A stretch of 64,000 bases of DNA from positions 1-64,000 of the forward strand of contig NZ_BBWK01000043.1 in assembly GCF_001463765.1 (NCBI RefSeq). The letters run 5' to 3'. Source of the stretch: Aureimonas sp. AU4. GTDB lineage: Bacteria; Pseudomonadota; Alphaproteobacteria; Rhizobiales; Rhizobiaceae. Both the position numbers and the translations under genes were made by a program. Position 1 is the first letter of the stretch. Each line of letters opens with the position of its first letter. This document shows positions 52,860-61,764 of this stretch, piece after piece. Under the pieces are notes generated by a model that worked only from the letters and a program-made list of their open reading frames with translations, did not search any database and was not told the origin of the DNA.

Positions 52860-54428
52860 ATGAGTGCACCCTACGACCTCAACGACGACACCGTGTTCGT
52901 GATCGTCGGCTCGGGCGCGGGCGGCGGAACGCTCGGCACCCAGCTCGCCCTGAAGGGCATCGACACCGTGATCCTGGAGGCCGGAAAGCGGCACGAGACC
53001 TGGGACTTCGTCAACGACGAGTGGGATTCCTTCGCCCAGCTCGCCTGGGGCGACAAGCGCATGACGTCCGGATCGTGGGACATCGCGCGCACCTTCCCGA
53101 ACCTGCCGGCCTGGATCGTGAAGTCGGTCGGCGGCTCGACGGTGCACTGGGCCGGCGCCTCGCTGCGCTTCCAGGAGCACGAGTTCAAGACGCGCACCCA
53201 CTACGGCGAGGTGAAGGGCGCCAACCTCCTCGACTGGCCGGTCGACCTCAAGGAGATGGAGCCCTGGTACGCCCAGGCCGAGGAGCGCATGGGCGTCACG
53301 CGCACCAACGGCATTCCCGGACTTCCCGGCAACAACAACTTCAAGGTGCTCGAGGCCGGCGCCAAGAAGATCGGCTACAAGGAAGTCCACACCGGCAACA
53401 TGGCGATCAACTCGCAGCCGCGCGACGACCGCGGCTCGTGCCTGCAGCTCGGCTTCTGCTTCCAAGGCTGCAAGTCCGGCGCGAAATGGTCGACGCTGGT
53501 CGCCGAGATCCCGAAGGGCGAGGCGACCGGCCGCCTCGAGGTGCGCCCCGAATGCCAGGTGCTGCGCATCGAGCACGATGCGAGCGGCCGCGTGACGGGC
53601 GTCGTCTACGCCGACGCGCAAGGGGTGGAGCAGCGCCAGAAGGCCAAGGCCGTGGCGGTGGCCGGCAACTCAATCGAGAGCCCGCGCCTCCTCCTCAACT
53701 CGCATTCCTCAATGTTCCCGGACGGGCTCGCCAACTCGTCCGGACAGGTCGGGCGCAACTACATGCGCCACACGACCGGCTCGGTCTACGGCGTGTTCGA
53801 CAAGCCGGTCCACATGTATCGCGGCACCACCATGGCGGGCATCGTGCGCGACGAGGCCCGGCACGATCCCTCGCGCGGCTTCGTCGGCGGCTACGAGTTC
53901 GAGACGCTGTCGCTCGGCCTGCCCTTCATGGCGGCCTTCCTCGACCCGCAGAAGTGGGGCCGCGACTTCACCGACGCGATGGACAACTACCAGAACCTCG
54001 CGGGGATGTGGATCGTGGGCGAGGACATGCCGCGCGAGGGCAACCGCATCACGCTGGCCGAGGAGAAGGACGCCTTCGGCATGCCCGTCGCCTCCGTGAA
54101 CTTCGACGACCACGAGAACGACACGGCCATGCGCACCCATGCCTATAAGCAAGGCTCGGCCATCTACGAGGCGGTGGGCGCGCGACGCACGATCCACACG
54201 CCGCCCTATCCCTCGACCCACAACCTCGGCACCAACCGCATGAGCGAGAACCCGCGCGACGGCGTGGTGGACCGTTTCGGCCGCGCGCACGACGTGCCCA
54301 ACCTCTTCGTGTCGGACGGCTCGCAGTTCACGACCGGCGCGGCCGAGAACCCGACGCTCACGATCGTGGCGCTGGCGCTGCGACAGGCCGATCACATCGC
54401 CGCTCAGATGGGGCGCGGCGAGATCTGA
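52860..54428 (+). CDS. GMC family FAD-dependent oxidoreductase with probable Fe-S cluster motif
   Basis: 522-residue sugar or alcohol dehydrogenase-like protein. FAD binding: FVIVGSGAGGGTLGTQLA (residues 13-30). SVGGSTVHWAGASLRFQ follows. Active-site residues are H454 in STHNLGTNRM and N497 in AAENPTLTIVALALR. Cysteines C194, C200 and C204 form C-x5-C-x3-C, the spacing of the [3Fe-4S]-binding motif in bacterial FAD-glucose and gluconate dehydrogenases. It has no signal peptide; the Tat-signal protein encoded just upstream probably exports it as a complex. The start ATG 52860 follows AGGAGGAGA. The substrate is unknown. A pseudoazurin gene follows in place of the usual cytochrome c subunit. 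Confidence 0.9.
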   Translation: MSAPYDLNDDTVFVIVGSGAGGGTLGTQLALKGIDTVILEAGKRHETWDFVNDEWDSFAQLAWGDKRMTSGSWDIARTFPNLPAWIVKSVGGSTVHWAGASLRFQEHEFKTRTHYGEVKGANLLDWPVDLKEMEPWYAQAEERMGVTRTNGIPGLPGNNNFKVLEAGAKKIGYKEVHTGNMAINSQPRDDRGSCLQLGFCFQGCKSGAKWSTLVAEIPKGEATGRLEVRPECQVLRIEHDASGRVTGVVYADAQGVEQRQKAKAVAVAGNSIESPRLLLNSHSSMFPDGLANSSGQVGRNYMRHTTGSVYGVFDKPVHMYRGTTMAGIVRDEARHDPSRGFVGGYEFETLSLGLPFMAAFLDPQKWGRDFTDAMDNYQNLAGMWIVGEDMPREGNRITLAEEKDAFGMPVASVNFDDHENDTAMRTHAYKQGSAIYEAVGARRTIHTPPYPSTHNLGTNRMSENPRDGVVDRFGRAHDVPNLFVSDGSQFTTGAAENPTLTIVALALRQADHIAAQMGRGEI

Positions 54429-54440
54429 ACGCCGCGCCCG

Positions 54441-54467
54441 CGCGGGGGCCGCAACAGGCCCCGCGCC
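54441..54467 (+). terminator. GC-rich hairpin after the GMC oxidoreductase gene
   Basis: GCGCGGGGGCC (54441-54451) pairs with GGCCCCGCGC (54458-54467) around loop GCAACA with one bulged G. It lies 12 bases after the GMC stop and 31 before the pseudoazurin start. It lacks a T-run and may attenuate rather than fully end transcription into the cupredoxin gene. Confidence 0.4.
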
Positions 54468-54498
54468 TTCCCGTCACCCGACGTTCAAAGGCCTGTCC

Positions 54499-54945
54499 AT
54501 GTCGCTTTCCAGAACCGCCTTCGCGCTCGTGCTCGGTCTCCTCGCGCTGCCGGGCGCGGGCCACGCGGCCGAGATCGAGGTGAAGATGCTGAACCTCGGG
54601 GCGAAGGGCCCCATGGTCTTCGAGCCGGACTTCGTGCGCGCCGCGCCCGGCGACACGGTGGTCTTCGTGCCGACCGACGCGGGGCACAACGCCGAGTCCG
54701 TGCCCGGCATGCTTCCCGAGGGCGTCCCGCCGTTCAAGAGCGGCTTCAACAAGGAGTACCGGCTGACCGTCGAGAAGCCGGGCGTCTACGGCATCAAGTG
54801 CACGCCCCACTACGGCATGGGCATGGTGGCCCTTGTCGCGGTGGGCGAGCCGGTCAACCTCGAGGCCGCCAAGGCCGTGAAGCATCCCGGCCGCGCGGGC
54901 CAGGTCTTCCAGCAGCTCCTGGCCGAAGCCGCGTCCGGCTCCTAG
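54499..54945 (+). CDS. Pseudoazurin-type blue copper protein
   Basis: 148-residue periplasmic cupredoxin. The signal peptide SRTAFALVLGLLALPGAGHA is followed by a mature chain with type 1 copper ligands H63 (DAGHNAESV), C101 and H104 (GIKCTPHYGMG) and M109. Their spacings of 38, 3 and 5 residues are those of pseudoazurin. EVKMLNLGAKGPMVFEPDFV is the expected N-terminal strand. Pseudoazurins usually carry electrons to nitrite reductase or other periplasmic partners, but none of those genes is here. Proximity to the GMC dehydrogenase suggests it could accept electrons from that enzyme. Confidence 0.93.
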   Translation: MSLSRTAFALVLGLLALPGAGHAAEIEVKMLNLGAKGPMVFEPDFVRAAPGDTVVFVPTDAGHNAESVPGMLPEGVPPFKSGFNKEYRLTVEKPGVYGIKCTPHYGMGMVALVAVGEPVNLEAAKAVKHPGRAGQVFQQLLAEAASGS

Positions 54946-54994
54946 AAGCCGGCGGGTCCGGCAGCGGCCTGACTTCCGAGGCCGTTCCCGGCGT

Positions 54995-55291
54995 TCACGC
55001 CGCGACGAGCACCCGGCCCGCCTGCGCCCTGCCGCTCGCCTGCGCGTGCTTGAGACAGGCGCAGCGCAGAAGCGAGGCGAAGTTGCGCGCCTCGCCGTGC
55101 AGCTCCAGCACCTCGTCGTAGAGCACCGTCAGGAAGCGCGGCAGCGTCATGTGCTGCGAGGCGGCCAGCTCCTCCAGAACGCTCCAGTACATGGTCTCCA
55201 GGCGGATCGAGGTCGCGTGGCCGCCCAGCCGCACCGATCGCGTCTCGCCCTCGTATTCGGCTTGCGGAATTCCCGAAAACACGTGGCACAT
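54995..55291 (-). CDS. Ribbon-helix-helix domain protein
   Basis: 98-residue protein. SVRLGGHATSIRLETMYWSVLEELAASQHMTLPRFL (residues about 19-54) fits a ribbon-helix-helix DNA-binding fold, of the RHH_4-like type in which the strand SIRLE leads into two helices. The C-terminal half, LYDEVLELHGEARNFASLLRCACLKH, is helical. The ATG at 55291 follows a good AGGGAGGAG site. It is divergent from pyruvate carboxylase with 216 bases between, so it could regulate itself or pyc, though many RHH proteins of this type have no known target. It converges with the pseudoazurin gene. Confidence 0.8.
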   Translation of the reverse strand: MCHVFSGIPQAEYEGETRSVRLGGHATSIRLETMYWSVLEELAASQHMTLPRFLTVLYDEVLELHGEARNFASLLRCACLKHAQASGRAQAGRVLVAA

Positions 55292-55436
55292 GGCTTTCAG
55301 TCTCCTCCCTTGATCGCTGAGTTAAGCGCCTTTGCTGCCGGGCGGCAACGGCGGATCGGTCGCGCGCGACATGCCGATTCCCGGGCTTTCGCGACGCGCG
55401 GTGACAGGCGGCGAGGCTTATCGCCGCTTGCTGCAT

Positions 55437-55457
55437 TGCAACGCGGACAAAGTTGCA
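55437..55457. promoter_or_regulatory. Candidate operator upstream of pyruvate carboxylase
   Basis: TGCAAC (55437-55442) and GTTGCA (55452-55457) form an inverted repeat with a 9-base spacer, 51 bases before the pyc start. A further imperfect repeat, TTGCTGCC/GGCGGCAA, lies near 55332-55348. TGCAA half-sites recall binding sites of ScfR-family carbon-metabolism regulators, but the match is partial and the divergent RHH protein is an equally good candidate. Confidence 0.3.
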
Positions 55458-55507
55458 GTTAGCTCCCGCCCCGCGTGCGGCCCCGCCGGCCGCGAAGGGA
55501 GACACTC

Positions 55508-58500
55508 GTGCCGATCTCGAAGATCCTCGTCGCCAACCGTTCCGAGATTGCGATCCGCGTCTTTCGCGCCGCCAACGAGCTGGGGCTGAAGACCGTCGCG
55601 ATCTGGGCCGAGGAGGACAAGTACGCCCTGCATCGCTTCAAGGCCGACGAGAGCTACCCGATCGGCCGCGGCGCGCATCTCGCCCGCGACCTTGGGCCCA
55701 TCGAGAGTTACCTCTCGATCGACGAGGTCATCCGCGTGGCGAAGCTCTCGGGCGCGGATGCGATCCATCCGGGCTACGGCCTCCTGTCGGAAAGCCCCGA
55801 GTTCGCCGAGGCCTGTGCGGAAGCCGGCATCACCTTCATCGGCCCGACGGCCGACACGATGCGCCGCCTCGGCAACAAGGTCGCCGCGCGCAACCTGGCC
55901 GTCGAGGTGGGCGTGCCGGTGGTCCCGGCGACCGACCCGCTGCCCGACGACATGGAGGAGGTGAAGCGCCTCGCCGAGACGATCGGCTATCCCCTGATGC
56001 TGAAGGCCTCGTGGGGCGGAGGCGGGCGCGGCATGCGCGCGATCCGCAGGGCGGAGGACCTCGCGCGCGAGGTGACCGAGGCCAAGCGCGAGGCCATGGC
56101 CGCCTTCGGCAAGGACGAGGTGTATCTGGAGAAGCTCGTCGAGCGCGCTCGCCACGTCGAGGTCCAGATCCTCGGCGACCGGCACGGAAACGTCGTGGAC
56201 CTCTTCGAGCGCGACTGCTCGATCCAGCGTCGCAACCAGAAGGTCGTGGAGCGCGCGCCCGCGCCCTACCTCGACGACACGAAGCGCCGGGAACTCGCTG
56301 CCTATGCGCGCACCATCTGCGCGGCGACGAACTACGTGGGCGCGGGAACCGTCGAGTTCCTGATGGATGCCGACACGGGCGCCTTCTACTTCATCGAGGT
56401 CAACCCGCGCATCCAGGTCGAGCACACGGTCACCGAGGTCGTCACCGGCATCGACATCGTGAAGGCGCAGATCCACATCCTCGACGGGCACGCGATCGGC
56501 ACGCCGCAATCGGGCGTGCCGCGCCAGGAGGACATCCGTCTCAACGGCCATGCCCTCCAGTGCCGCATCACGACCGAGGACCCCGAGCACAACTTCATTC
56601 CCGACTACGGCCGCATCACCGCCTATCGCGGCGCGACCGGCTTCGGCATCCGCCTCGACGGCGGCACGGCCTATTCGGGCGCGATCATCACGCGCTTCTA
56701 CGACCCGCTTCTCGAGAAGATCACCGCCTGGGCGCCGAGCCCCGAGGAGGCGATCGCGCGCATGCACCGGGCGCTGCGCGAGTTCCGCATCCGGGGCGTC
56801 GCCACCAACCTCACCTTCCTGGAAGCCATCATCACGCATCCGGCCTTTGCGGCCAACAGCTACACGACGCGCTTCATCGACACGACGCCGGAACTCTTCG
56901 CGCAGGTGAAGCGGCGCGACCGCGCGACCAAGCTCCTGACCTATCTCGCCGACGTCACCGTCAACGGCCATCCCGAGACGCGCGGGCGTCCCAAGCCCCC
57001 GGCCGACGCCCGGGCGCCGGTCGCGCCCGTCTTCCCGAACGAGATCCGTCCGGGCTCGCGCCAGCGGCTGGAAGAGCTGGGCGCGGAAGGCTTCGCGCGC
57101 TGGATGCGGGAACAGAGCCAAGTTCTCGTCACCGACACGACCATGCGCGACGGGCACCAGTCGCTGCTCGCCACCCGCATGCGCACCCACGACATCGCGG
57201 GCATCGCCGAGTCCTACGCGCGCGGCCTGCCGGAGCTTCTCTCGCTCGAGTGCTGGGGCGGCGCGACCTTCGACGTCGCGATGCGCTTCCTGACCGAGGA
57301 CCCGTGGGAGCGTCTGGCGCTCGTCCGCGACCGGGCGCCCAACATCCTCCTCCAGATGCTGCTGCGCGGCTCCAACGGCGTCGGCTACACCAACTATCCT
57401 GATAACGTCGTCCAGCTCTTCGTGCGCCAGGCGGCCCAGGGCGGCGTCGATCTCTTCCGCGTCTTCGACTGCCTGAACTGGGTCGAGAACATGCGCGTCT
57501 CGATCGACGCGGTGCTGGACTCCGGCAAGCTGTGCGAGGGGGCGATCTGCTACACGGGCGACCTGTTCGACCCGGAGCGCTCGAAATACGACCTGAAGTA
57601 CTATGTCGGCCTCGCCAGGGAGATGGAGCGCGCGGGCGTCCACATCCTCGGGCTCAAGGACATGGCGGGCCTCCTGAAGCCGAACGCCGCGCGCGTCCTC
57701 GTCAAGGCGCTGCGCGAGGAGGTGGGGCTGCCCGTCCACTTCCACACGCACGACACGTCGGGCATCGCGGGGGCCACGATCCTGGCCGCCGTCGAGGCGG
57801 GCGTCGACGCGGTGGACGCGGCGATGGACGCCCTGTCGGGCAACACCTCGCAGGCGTGCCTCGGCTCGGTGGTCGAGGCGCTGCGCGGCACGGAGCGCGA
57901 TCCCGGCCTCTCGGCCGACGCGATCCGCCGCATCTCCTTCTACTGGGAGGCGGTGCGCACCCGGTACGCCGCCTTCGAAAGCGACCTCAAGGGACCGGCC
58001 TCGGAGGTCTATCTCCACGAGATGCCGGGCGGCCAGTTCACCAACCTGAAGGAACAGGCGAGAAGCCTCGGCCTCGACACGCGCTGGCACGAGGTGGCCC
58101 GCACCTATGCCGAGGCCAACCGCATGTTCGGCGACATCGTGAAGGTCACGCCCTCCTCCAAGGTGGTGGGCGACATGGCGCTGATGATGGTGGCGCAGGA
58201 CCTGTCGGTGGCCGACGTCGAAAGCCCGGGCCGCGACATCGCCTTTCCCGACTCCGTCGTCTCCATGCTGCGCGGCGACCTCGGCCAGCCGCCGGGCGGC
58301 TGGCCGGAGGCGCTGCAGCGGAAGGCTCTCAAGGGCGAGGCGCCGATCACGGTGCGCCCCGGATCCCTGATCCCGCCGGCCGATCTTTCCGCCGAGCGCA
58401 AGACCATCGAGGACAAGCTCGGCCGCGGCGTCTCGGACACCGAGTTCGCCTCCTACCTCATGTATCCGAAGGTCTTCGCCGACTACGCCCAGGCCGCGGA

Positions 58501-58969
58501 GACCTACGGGCCCGTCTCCACCCTGCCGACGCCGAACTACTTCTACGGCGTCGAGACCGAGGAGGAGATCCTGGTCGATCTCGAGCCCGGCAAGACGCTC
58601 GTGGTGCGCTGCCTCGGCACGGCCGACACGGACGAGAAGGGCAAGCGGACCGTGTTCTTCGAGCTCAACGGCCAGCCGCGCCGCATCAAGGTGCCCGACC
58701 GCTCGAACGGCGCGGCGGCCAAGGCGCGGCCGAAGGCCGAACCCGGCAACCCCGCCCATCTCGCGGCCCCGATGCCCGGCGTCGTCTCCTCGCTCCTCGT
58801 CCAGCCGGGCGCGAGCGTGCGGGCCGGCGACGTCCTCCTCTCCATCGAGGCGATGAAGATGGAGACCGCGCTGCACGCCGAGCGCGACGGCACGGTCGAG
58901 GCCGTCCACGTGCGCGCCGGCGATCCGATCGACGCCAAGGACCTGCTGGTGGTGTTCACGGCGGGCTGA
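55508..58969 (+). CDS. pyc: Pyruvate carboxylase
   Basis: Biotin enzyme that carboxylates pyruvate to oxaloacetate, replenishing the TCA cycle. 1153 residues with all domains in one chain: biotin carboxylase (KILVANRSEIAIRVFRAANE to about 455, with KASWGGGGRGMRAIRR), carboxyltransferase (VTDTTMRDGHQSLLATRMRT from about 535, and GLKDMAGLLKP), the tetramerisation region, and the C-terminal biotinyl domain with biotin-accepting K1117 in SIEAMKMETAL. The start is GTG 55508, supported by AAGGGAGA five bases upstream and by the family N-terminus. It is a single-gene unit, divergent from the RHH gene. Confidence 0.97.
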   Translation: MPISKILVANRSEIAIRVFRAANELGLKTVAIWAEEDKYALHRFKADESYPIGRGAHLARDLGPIESYLSIDEVIRVAKLSGADAIHPGYGLLSESPEFAEACAEAGITFIGPTADTMRRLGNKVAARNLAVEVGVPVVPATDPLPDDMEEVKRLAETIGYPLMLKASWGGGGRGMRAIRRAEDLAREVTEAKREAMAAFGKDEVYLEKLVERARHVEVQILGDRHGNVVDLFERDCSIQRRNQKVVERAPAPYLDDTKRRELAAYARTICAATNYVGAGTVEFLMDADTGAFYFIEVNPRIQVEHTVTEVVTGIDIVKAQIHILDGHAIGTPQSGVPRQEDIRLNGHALQCRITTEDPEHNFIPDYGRITAYRGATGFGIRLDGGTAYSGAIITRFYDPLLEKITAWAPSPEEAIARMHRALREFRIRGVATNLTFLEAIITHPAFAANSYTTRFIDTTPELFAQVKRRDRATKLLTYLADVTVNGHPETRGRPKPPADARAPVAPVFPNEIRPGSRQRLEELGAEGFARWMREQSQVLVTDTTMRDGHQSLLATRMRTHDIAGIAESYARGLPELLSLECWGGATFDVAMRFLTEDPWERLALVRDRAPNILLQMLLRGSNGVGYTNYPDNVVQLFVRQAAQGGVDLFRVFDCLNWVENMRVSIDAVLDSGKLCEGAICYTGDLFDPERSKYDLKYYVGLAREMERAGVHILGLKDMAGLLKPNAARVLVKALREEVGLPVHFHTHDTSGIAGATILAAVEAGVDAVDAAMDALSGNTSQACLGSVVEALRGTERDPGLSADAIRRISFYWEAVRTRYAAFESDLKGPASEVYLHEMPGGQFTNLKEQARSLGLDTRWHEVARTYAEANRMFGDIVKVTPSSKVVGDMALMMVAQDLSVADVESPGRDIAFPDSVVSMLRGDLGQPPGGWPEALQRKALKGEAPITVRPGSLIPPADLSAERKTIEDKLGRGVSDTEFASYLMYPKVFADYAQAAETYGPVSTLPTPNYFYGVETEEEILVDLEPGKTLVVRCLGTADTDEKGKRTVFFELNGQPRRIKVPDRSNGAAAKARPKAEPGNPAHLAAPMPGVVSSLLVQPGASVRAGDVLLSIEAMKMETALHAERDGTVEAVHVRAGDPIDAKDLLVVFTAG

Positions 58970-59380
58970 GGATCGGTGCCTTTCCGGCTCTCCCCCTTCC
59001 GCCCATCCGGCGGCGGGGGAGGGCGGCTGCTCCGCCGCCCGTGGCCGAAAGCAGACCCATGCCCATCGGGGGACCCGGTCGTCGTCGCCGCCAGTCCGCC
59101 TGACGCCGTGCGCTCGGCGATCTTTTGCGGTTACGCAAGAGGGCGACGTCGGAGATCTCGCGGGCTCTGGCCCGATCCTCCGCCCCGTGGCGAGCGCGGG
59201 CGGCGAGGGACCTTTCCGGCCCGACGCTCCTTCACGATCTCGTCCGCGTCGCGAGCGGCAACACGGTTGGCGCCGGCGACCGGTTCGCCTGCCCGGAGCG
59301 GATCGCAGCCGACACCCGGTTGACCACTTCTGCATGGTCATGCCATGTGATGCACGATCATGCACGTTTGGAATGCCGCT
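58970..59380. other. Intergenic region between pyc and the DeoR-family regulator
   Basis: 411 bases with no supportable gene. A hairpin GGGCGGC-TGCTCC-GCCGCCC at 59021-59040, 52 bases after the pyc stop, is a candidate terminator without a T-run. The right end holds repeated GCATG/TGCA palindromes next to the regulator start. Frames crossing the middle have no recognisable protein features. Confidence 0.45.
59332..59364. promoter_or_regulatory. Tandem palindromes at the DeoR-family regulator start (candidate autoregulatory operator)
   Basis: Two nearby inverted repeats: GCATG-GT-CATGC (59332-59343) and TGCA-CGATCA-TGCA (59351-59364), the second containing ATGCACG, which also repeats directly (59349 region and 59360-59366). 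They lie 17-49 bases upstream of the ATG at 59381. Repeated sites beside a repressor gene are typical of autoregulation. Confidence 0.45.
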
Positions 59381-60205
59381 ATGGACGCTCACCTCCTCAC
59401 CGGTCAAAGACAGACGATGATCCGCGAGCGCCTCGCCCGCGAGGGCCGCGTGCTGGCGGCCGACCTCGCCGAAACCTTCGCGGTCTCCGAGGACACGATC
59501 CGGCGCGACCTGCGCGAGCTGGCCGCGCGCGGCGAATGCCTTCGCGTCTATGGCGGCGCCTTGCCCTTCGCGCCCCGGGCCGGGACCCTGAGCCAGCGGC
59601 GCGACCAGGCGGTCGCCCGCAAGCTGCGGCTCGCCGAGCGCGTCGCCGCCGGAATCATGCCGGGCTCGACCCTGTTCATTGACGCGGGCTCCACCAATCT
59701 GCTTGTCGCCGAGCGCCTTGCTCCGGGCAGCGGCCTGACGGTCGCCACCAACGCGCCGGCCATCGCCTGCGCCCTGCAGGACAAGCAGGGCATTGCGACC
59801 GTACTTCTCGGTGGACGGCTCCACGGCGAAAGCGGCGCCTGCCTCGGCTCGCAGACGCTGCGCGAGGCCGAGCGCCTGCGCCCGACCGTCCTGATCCTGG
59901 GCGCCTGCGGCCTGGATGCCGGGGCCGGCATCACCGCCCATCACCTGGAGGAGGCCGAGCTCAAGGGCAGCCTGATGGAGCGCGCGGGCGAAGTCTGGGT
60001 GGCGGCCACCACCGACAAGCTCGCGACCGCCGCCTCGTTCACGGTCGCCCCCGCCCGCCGCCTCGCGCGCCTCGTCGTGGAGTACGACTGCCCCGAGCCG
60101 CTCGTTTCGCCCTTCGCCGCGCTCGGCGTCGCCTGCGAGCGAGCCGAAGCGCCGGACGCCATGGAAGGCCCGCGCCTTCGCCGCGCGGCGCGCCACGCCG
60201 CCTGA
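59381..60205 (+). CDS. DeoR/GlpR family transcriptional regulator
   Basis: 274-residue regulator. The N-terminal winged helix-turn-helix is clear (RQTMIRERLAREGRVLAADL, then FAVSEDTIRRDLRELAARGE); the C-terminal DeoRC sensor domain has the sugar-phosphate-binding pattern GSTLFIDAGSTNLLVAERL, VATNAPAIACAL and LGGRLHGESGACLG. DeoR proteins usually respond to a sugar phosphate. The start chosen is ATG 59381; ATG 59360 lies inside the palindrome cluster and is less likely. The MFS gene follows after 27 bases and is the most obvious target. Confidence 0.9.
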   Translation: MDAHLLTGQRQTMIRERLAREGRVLAADLAETFAVSEDTIRRDLRELAARGECLRVYGGALPFAPRAGTLSQRRDQAVARKLRLAERVAAGIMPGSTLFIDAGSTNLLVAERLAPGSGLTVATNAPAIACALQDKQGIATVLLGGRLHGESGACLGSQTLREAERLRPTVLILGACGLDAGAGITAHHLEEAELKGSLMERAGEVWVAATTDKLATAASFTVAPARRLARLVVEYDCPEPLVSPFAALGVACERAEAPDAMEGPRLRRAARHAA

Positions 60206-60232
60206 ACGACCGACCTCGACGAAAGACCGCCG

Positions 60233-61429
60233 ATGACCACGCTTGCTCCTTCCGTGCGGCCGCCGCGCGCCTCGCTCTGGCCGCGCGAGCGCCTGGCCGT
60301 CTCAGGCGCCTTTCTCGCCAACGGCTTCGTGCTCGGCAACTGGGCGCCGCAGGTGCCGATCTTCGCCGAACGCCTGGGGCTGTCGGAATCGCGCCTCGGC
60401 CTTCTGATCCTCGCCTTCGGCGTCGGCGCGGTGCTCGCCATGCCGCTGGTGGGGGCCGCGACGGCGCGGTTCGGCACGCGCCGTCCGGTTCTCGTCGGAC
60501 AGGTGCTTCTCGCGATCGCCTTTCCGCTGCTCGCGCTGGCGCCGACGCCGGTGCTCGCCGCGCTCGCGATCCTCTTCTTCGGCATGTCGATGGGCGGCAT
60601 GGACGTCGCCATGAACGCCAACGCGGTGGCGGTCGAGCGGCGGCTGCCGCGCGCCATGATGTCGTCCTGCCACGGCTTCTGGTCGATCGGCGGCTTCACG
60701 GGCGCCGCCGTCGGCGGCCCCCTGATCGCGGCGCTCGGCGGCACGGGCCACATGATGCTGATCGGGCTCGTGACGCTTCTGGCCGCGCTGCCGGTCGGGC
60801 GCGCCATGCTGGAGGACCGCGACGCGCCGCACGAGGCGGCGCCGGATGCCGCGACGAGCGGCGGTCGGGGCGGAATCCTCAGCTGGGGGGCGGTCGCGAT
60901 CGGCGTCTGCGCGCTGTTCGCCATGGTGCCGGAAGGCGCGGCGATCGACTGGAGCGCGATCTACCTGCGCCAGGACCACGGCACCGAGGTCGCCCTGTCG
61001 GGCCTCGCCTTCGCGGCCCTGTCGGGCTCGATGGCGCTCTTCCGCTTCCTGGGCGACCCGATCCGCGACCGGCTGGGCGCTGTGCGCACGGTGCGCCTTT
61101 CGGTCGGCCTCGGCATCGTCGGGCTTCTTCTGGTCGCGCTCGGCCCCGTGCTGCCCGTGATCCTCGTGGGCTTCGCGGTGCTCGGCGTCGGCCTGTCCAA
61201 CATCGTGCCGGTGGCCTTCTCGGCGGCCGGCAACATTCCCGGCCTCAAGCCCGGCGTCGGCATCTCGATCGCCACCACGATCGGCTATTCGGGCATCCTG
61301 ATCGCGCCGTCCGCGATCGGCTGGTTCGCCGAGCATTTCGGCTTTCCGCCGGTGTTCCTGGCGCTCGCCGTGCTTCTCGCCCTCGTCTTTCCGCTGGCCG
61401 GTCTGATGCGCGGCGCCGACCGCGCGTGA
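60233..61429 (+). CDS. Major facilitator superfamily transporter
   Basis: 398-residue membrane protein with about twelve hydrophobic segments and the MFS loop motif ATARFGTRRPVLVGQ between helices 2 and 3. GMSMGGMDVAMNANAVAVER and SSCHGFWSIGGFTGAAVGGP place it near YbjJ-like MFS proteins. The substrate is unknown; coupling with a DeoR-type regulator suggests a sugar or related small molecule. A GAAAGA ribosome site precedes the ATG. Its stop lies 6 bases from the end of a small convergent gene. Confidence 0.9.
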   Translation: MTTLAPSVRPPRASLWPRERLAVSGAFLANGFVLGNWAPQVPIFAERLGLSESRLGLLILAFGVGAVLAMPLVGAATARFGTRRPVLVGQVLLAIAFPLLALAPTPVLAALAILFFGMSMGGMDVAMNANAVAVERRLPRAMMSSCHGFWSIGGFTGAAVGGPLIAALGGTGHMMLIGLVTLLAALPVGRAMLEDRDAPHEAAPDAATSGGRGGILSWGAVAIGVCALFAMVPEGAAIDWSAIYLRQDHGTEVALSGLAFAALSGSMALFRFLGDPIRDRLGAVRTVRLSVGLGIVGLLLVALGPVLPVILVGFAVLGVGLSNIVPVAFSAAGNIPGLKPGVGISIATTIGYSGILIAPSAIGWFAEHFGFPPVFLALAVLLALVFPLAGLMRGADRA

Positions 61430-61435
61430 GAGCGG

Positions 61436-61594
61436 TCAGATCAGAACCGTCACCCACAGGAGCACGCAGACGAGGAAGATCACGCCCCATGCGATCGCGG
61501 GCCTCGCGCTGAAGCGGCGCGACCAGGGCCAGACCGGCAGGTAGGCCACGAAGACCAGAAGCGAGAAGAGCGAGAGGATGGCGCCGAGCGGCAT
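61436..61594 (-). CDS. Small membrane protein, DUF3309-like (52 residues)
   Basis: A 52-residue protein starting [20 protein letters not shown], then [17 protein letters not shown] and a second hydrophobic helix ending WVTVLI. Two membrane segments joined by a short basic loop with a Trp-Pro-x-Ser-Arg pattern resemble the DUF3309 family of tiny membrane proteins of unknown function. It converges with the MFS gene and is divergent from ispG. A GGGGCGGG stretch precedes the ATG on its strand but no strong ribosome site. It is short enough to be missed by automatic calling. Confidence 0.6.
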   Translation of the reverse strand: MPLGAILSLFSLLVFVAYLPVWPWSRRFSARPAIAWGVIFLVCVLLWVTVLI

Positions 61595-61764
61595 GGGGCG
61601 GGAAGTCTCCGGCAAATGGGCTTTGCCGGGGTAGGGGCGGGAGCTGCCGCGATCAAGCCCGGCGCCGTCACGCTCGCGACATGATGAAGCGCCTTGATTG
61701 CGGACGGCCCGCGCCCCCTGTAGATCGAAGCCCTCCGCCTCCCGAGCGAAAAGTCCGGAGCACC

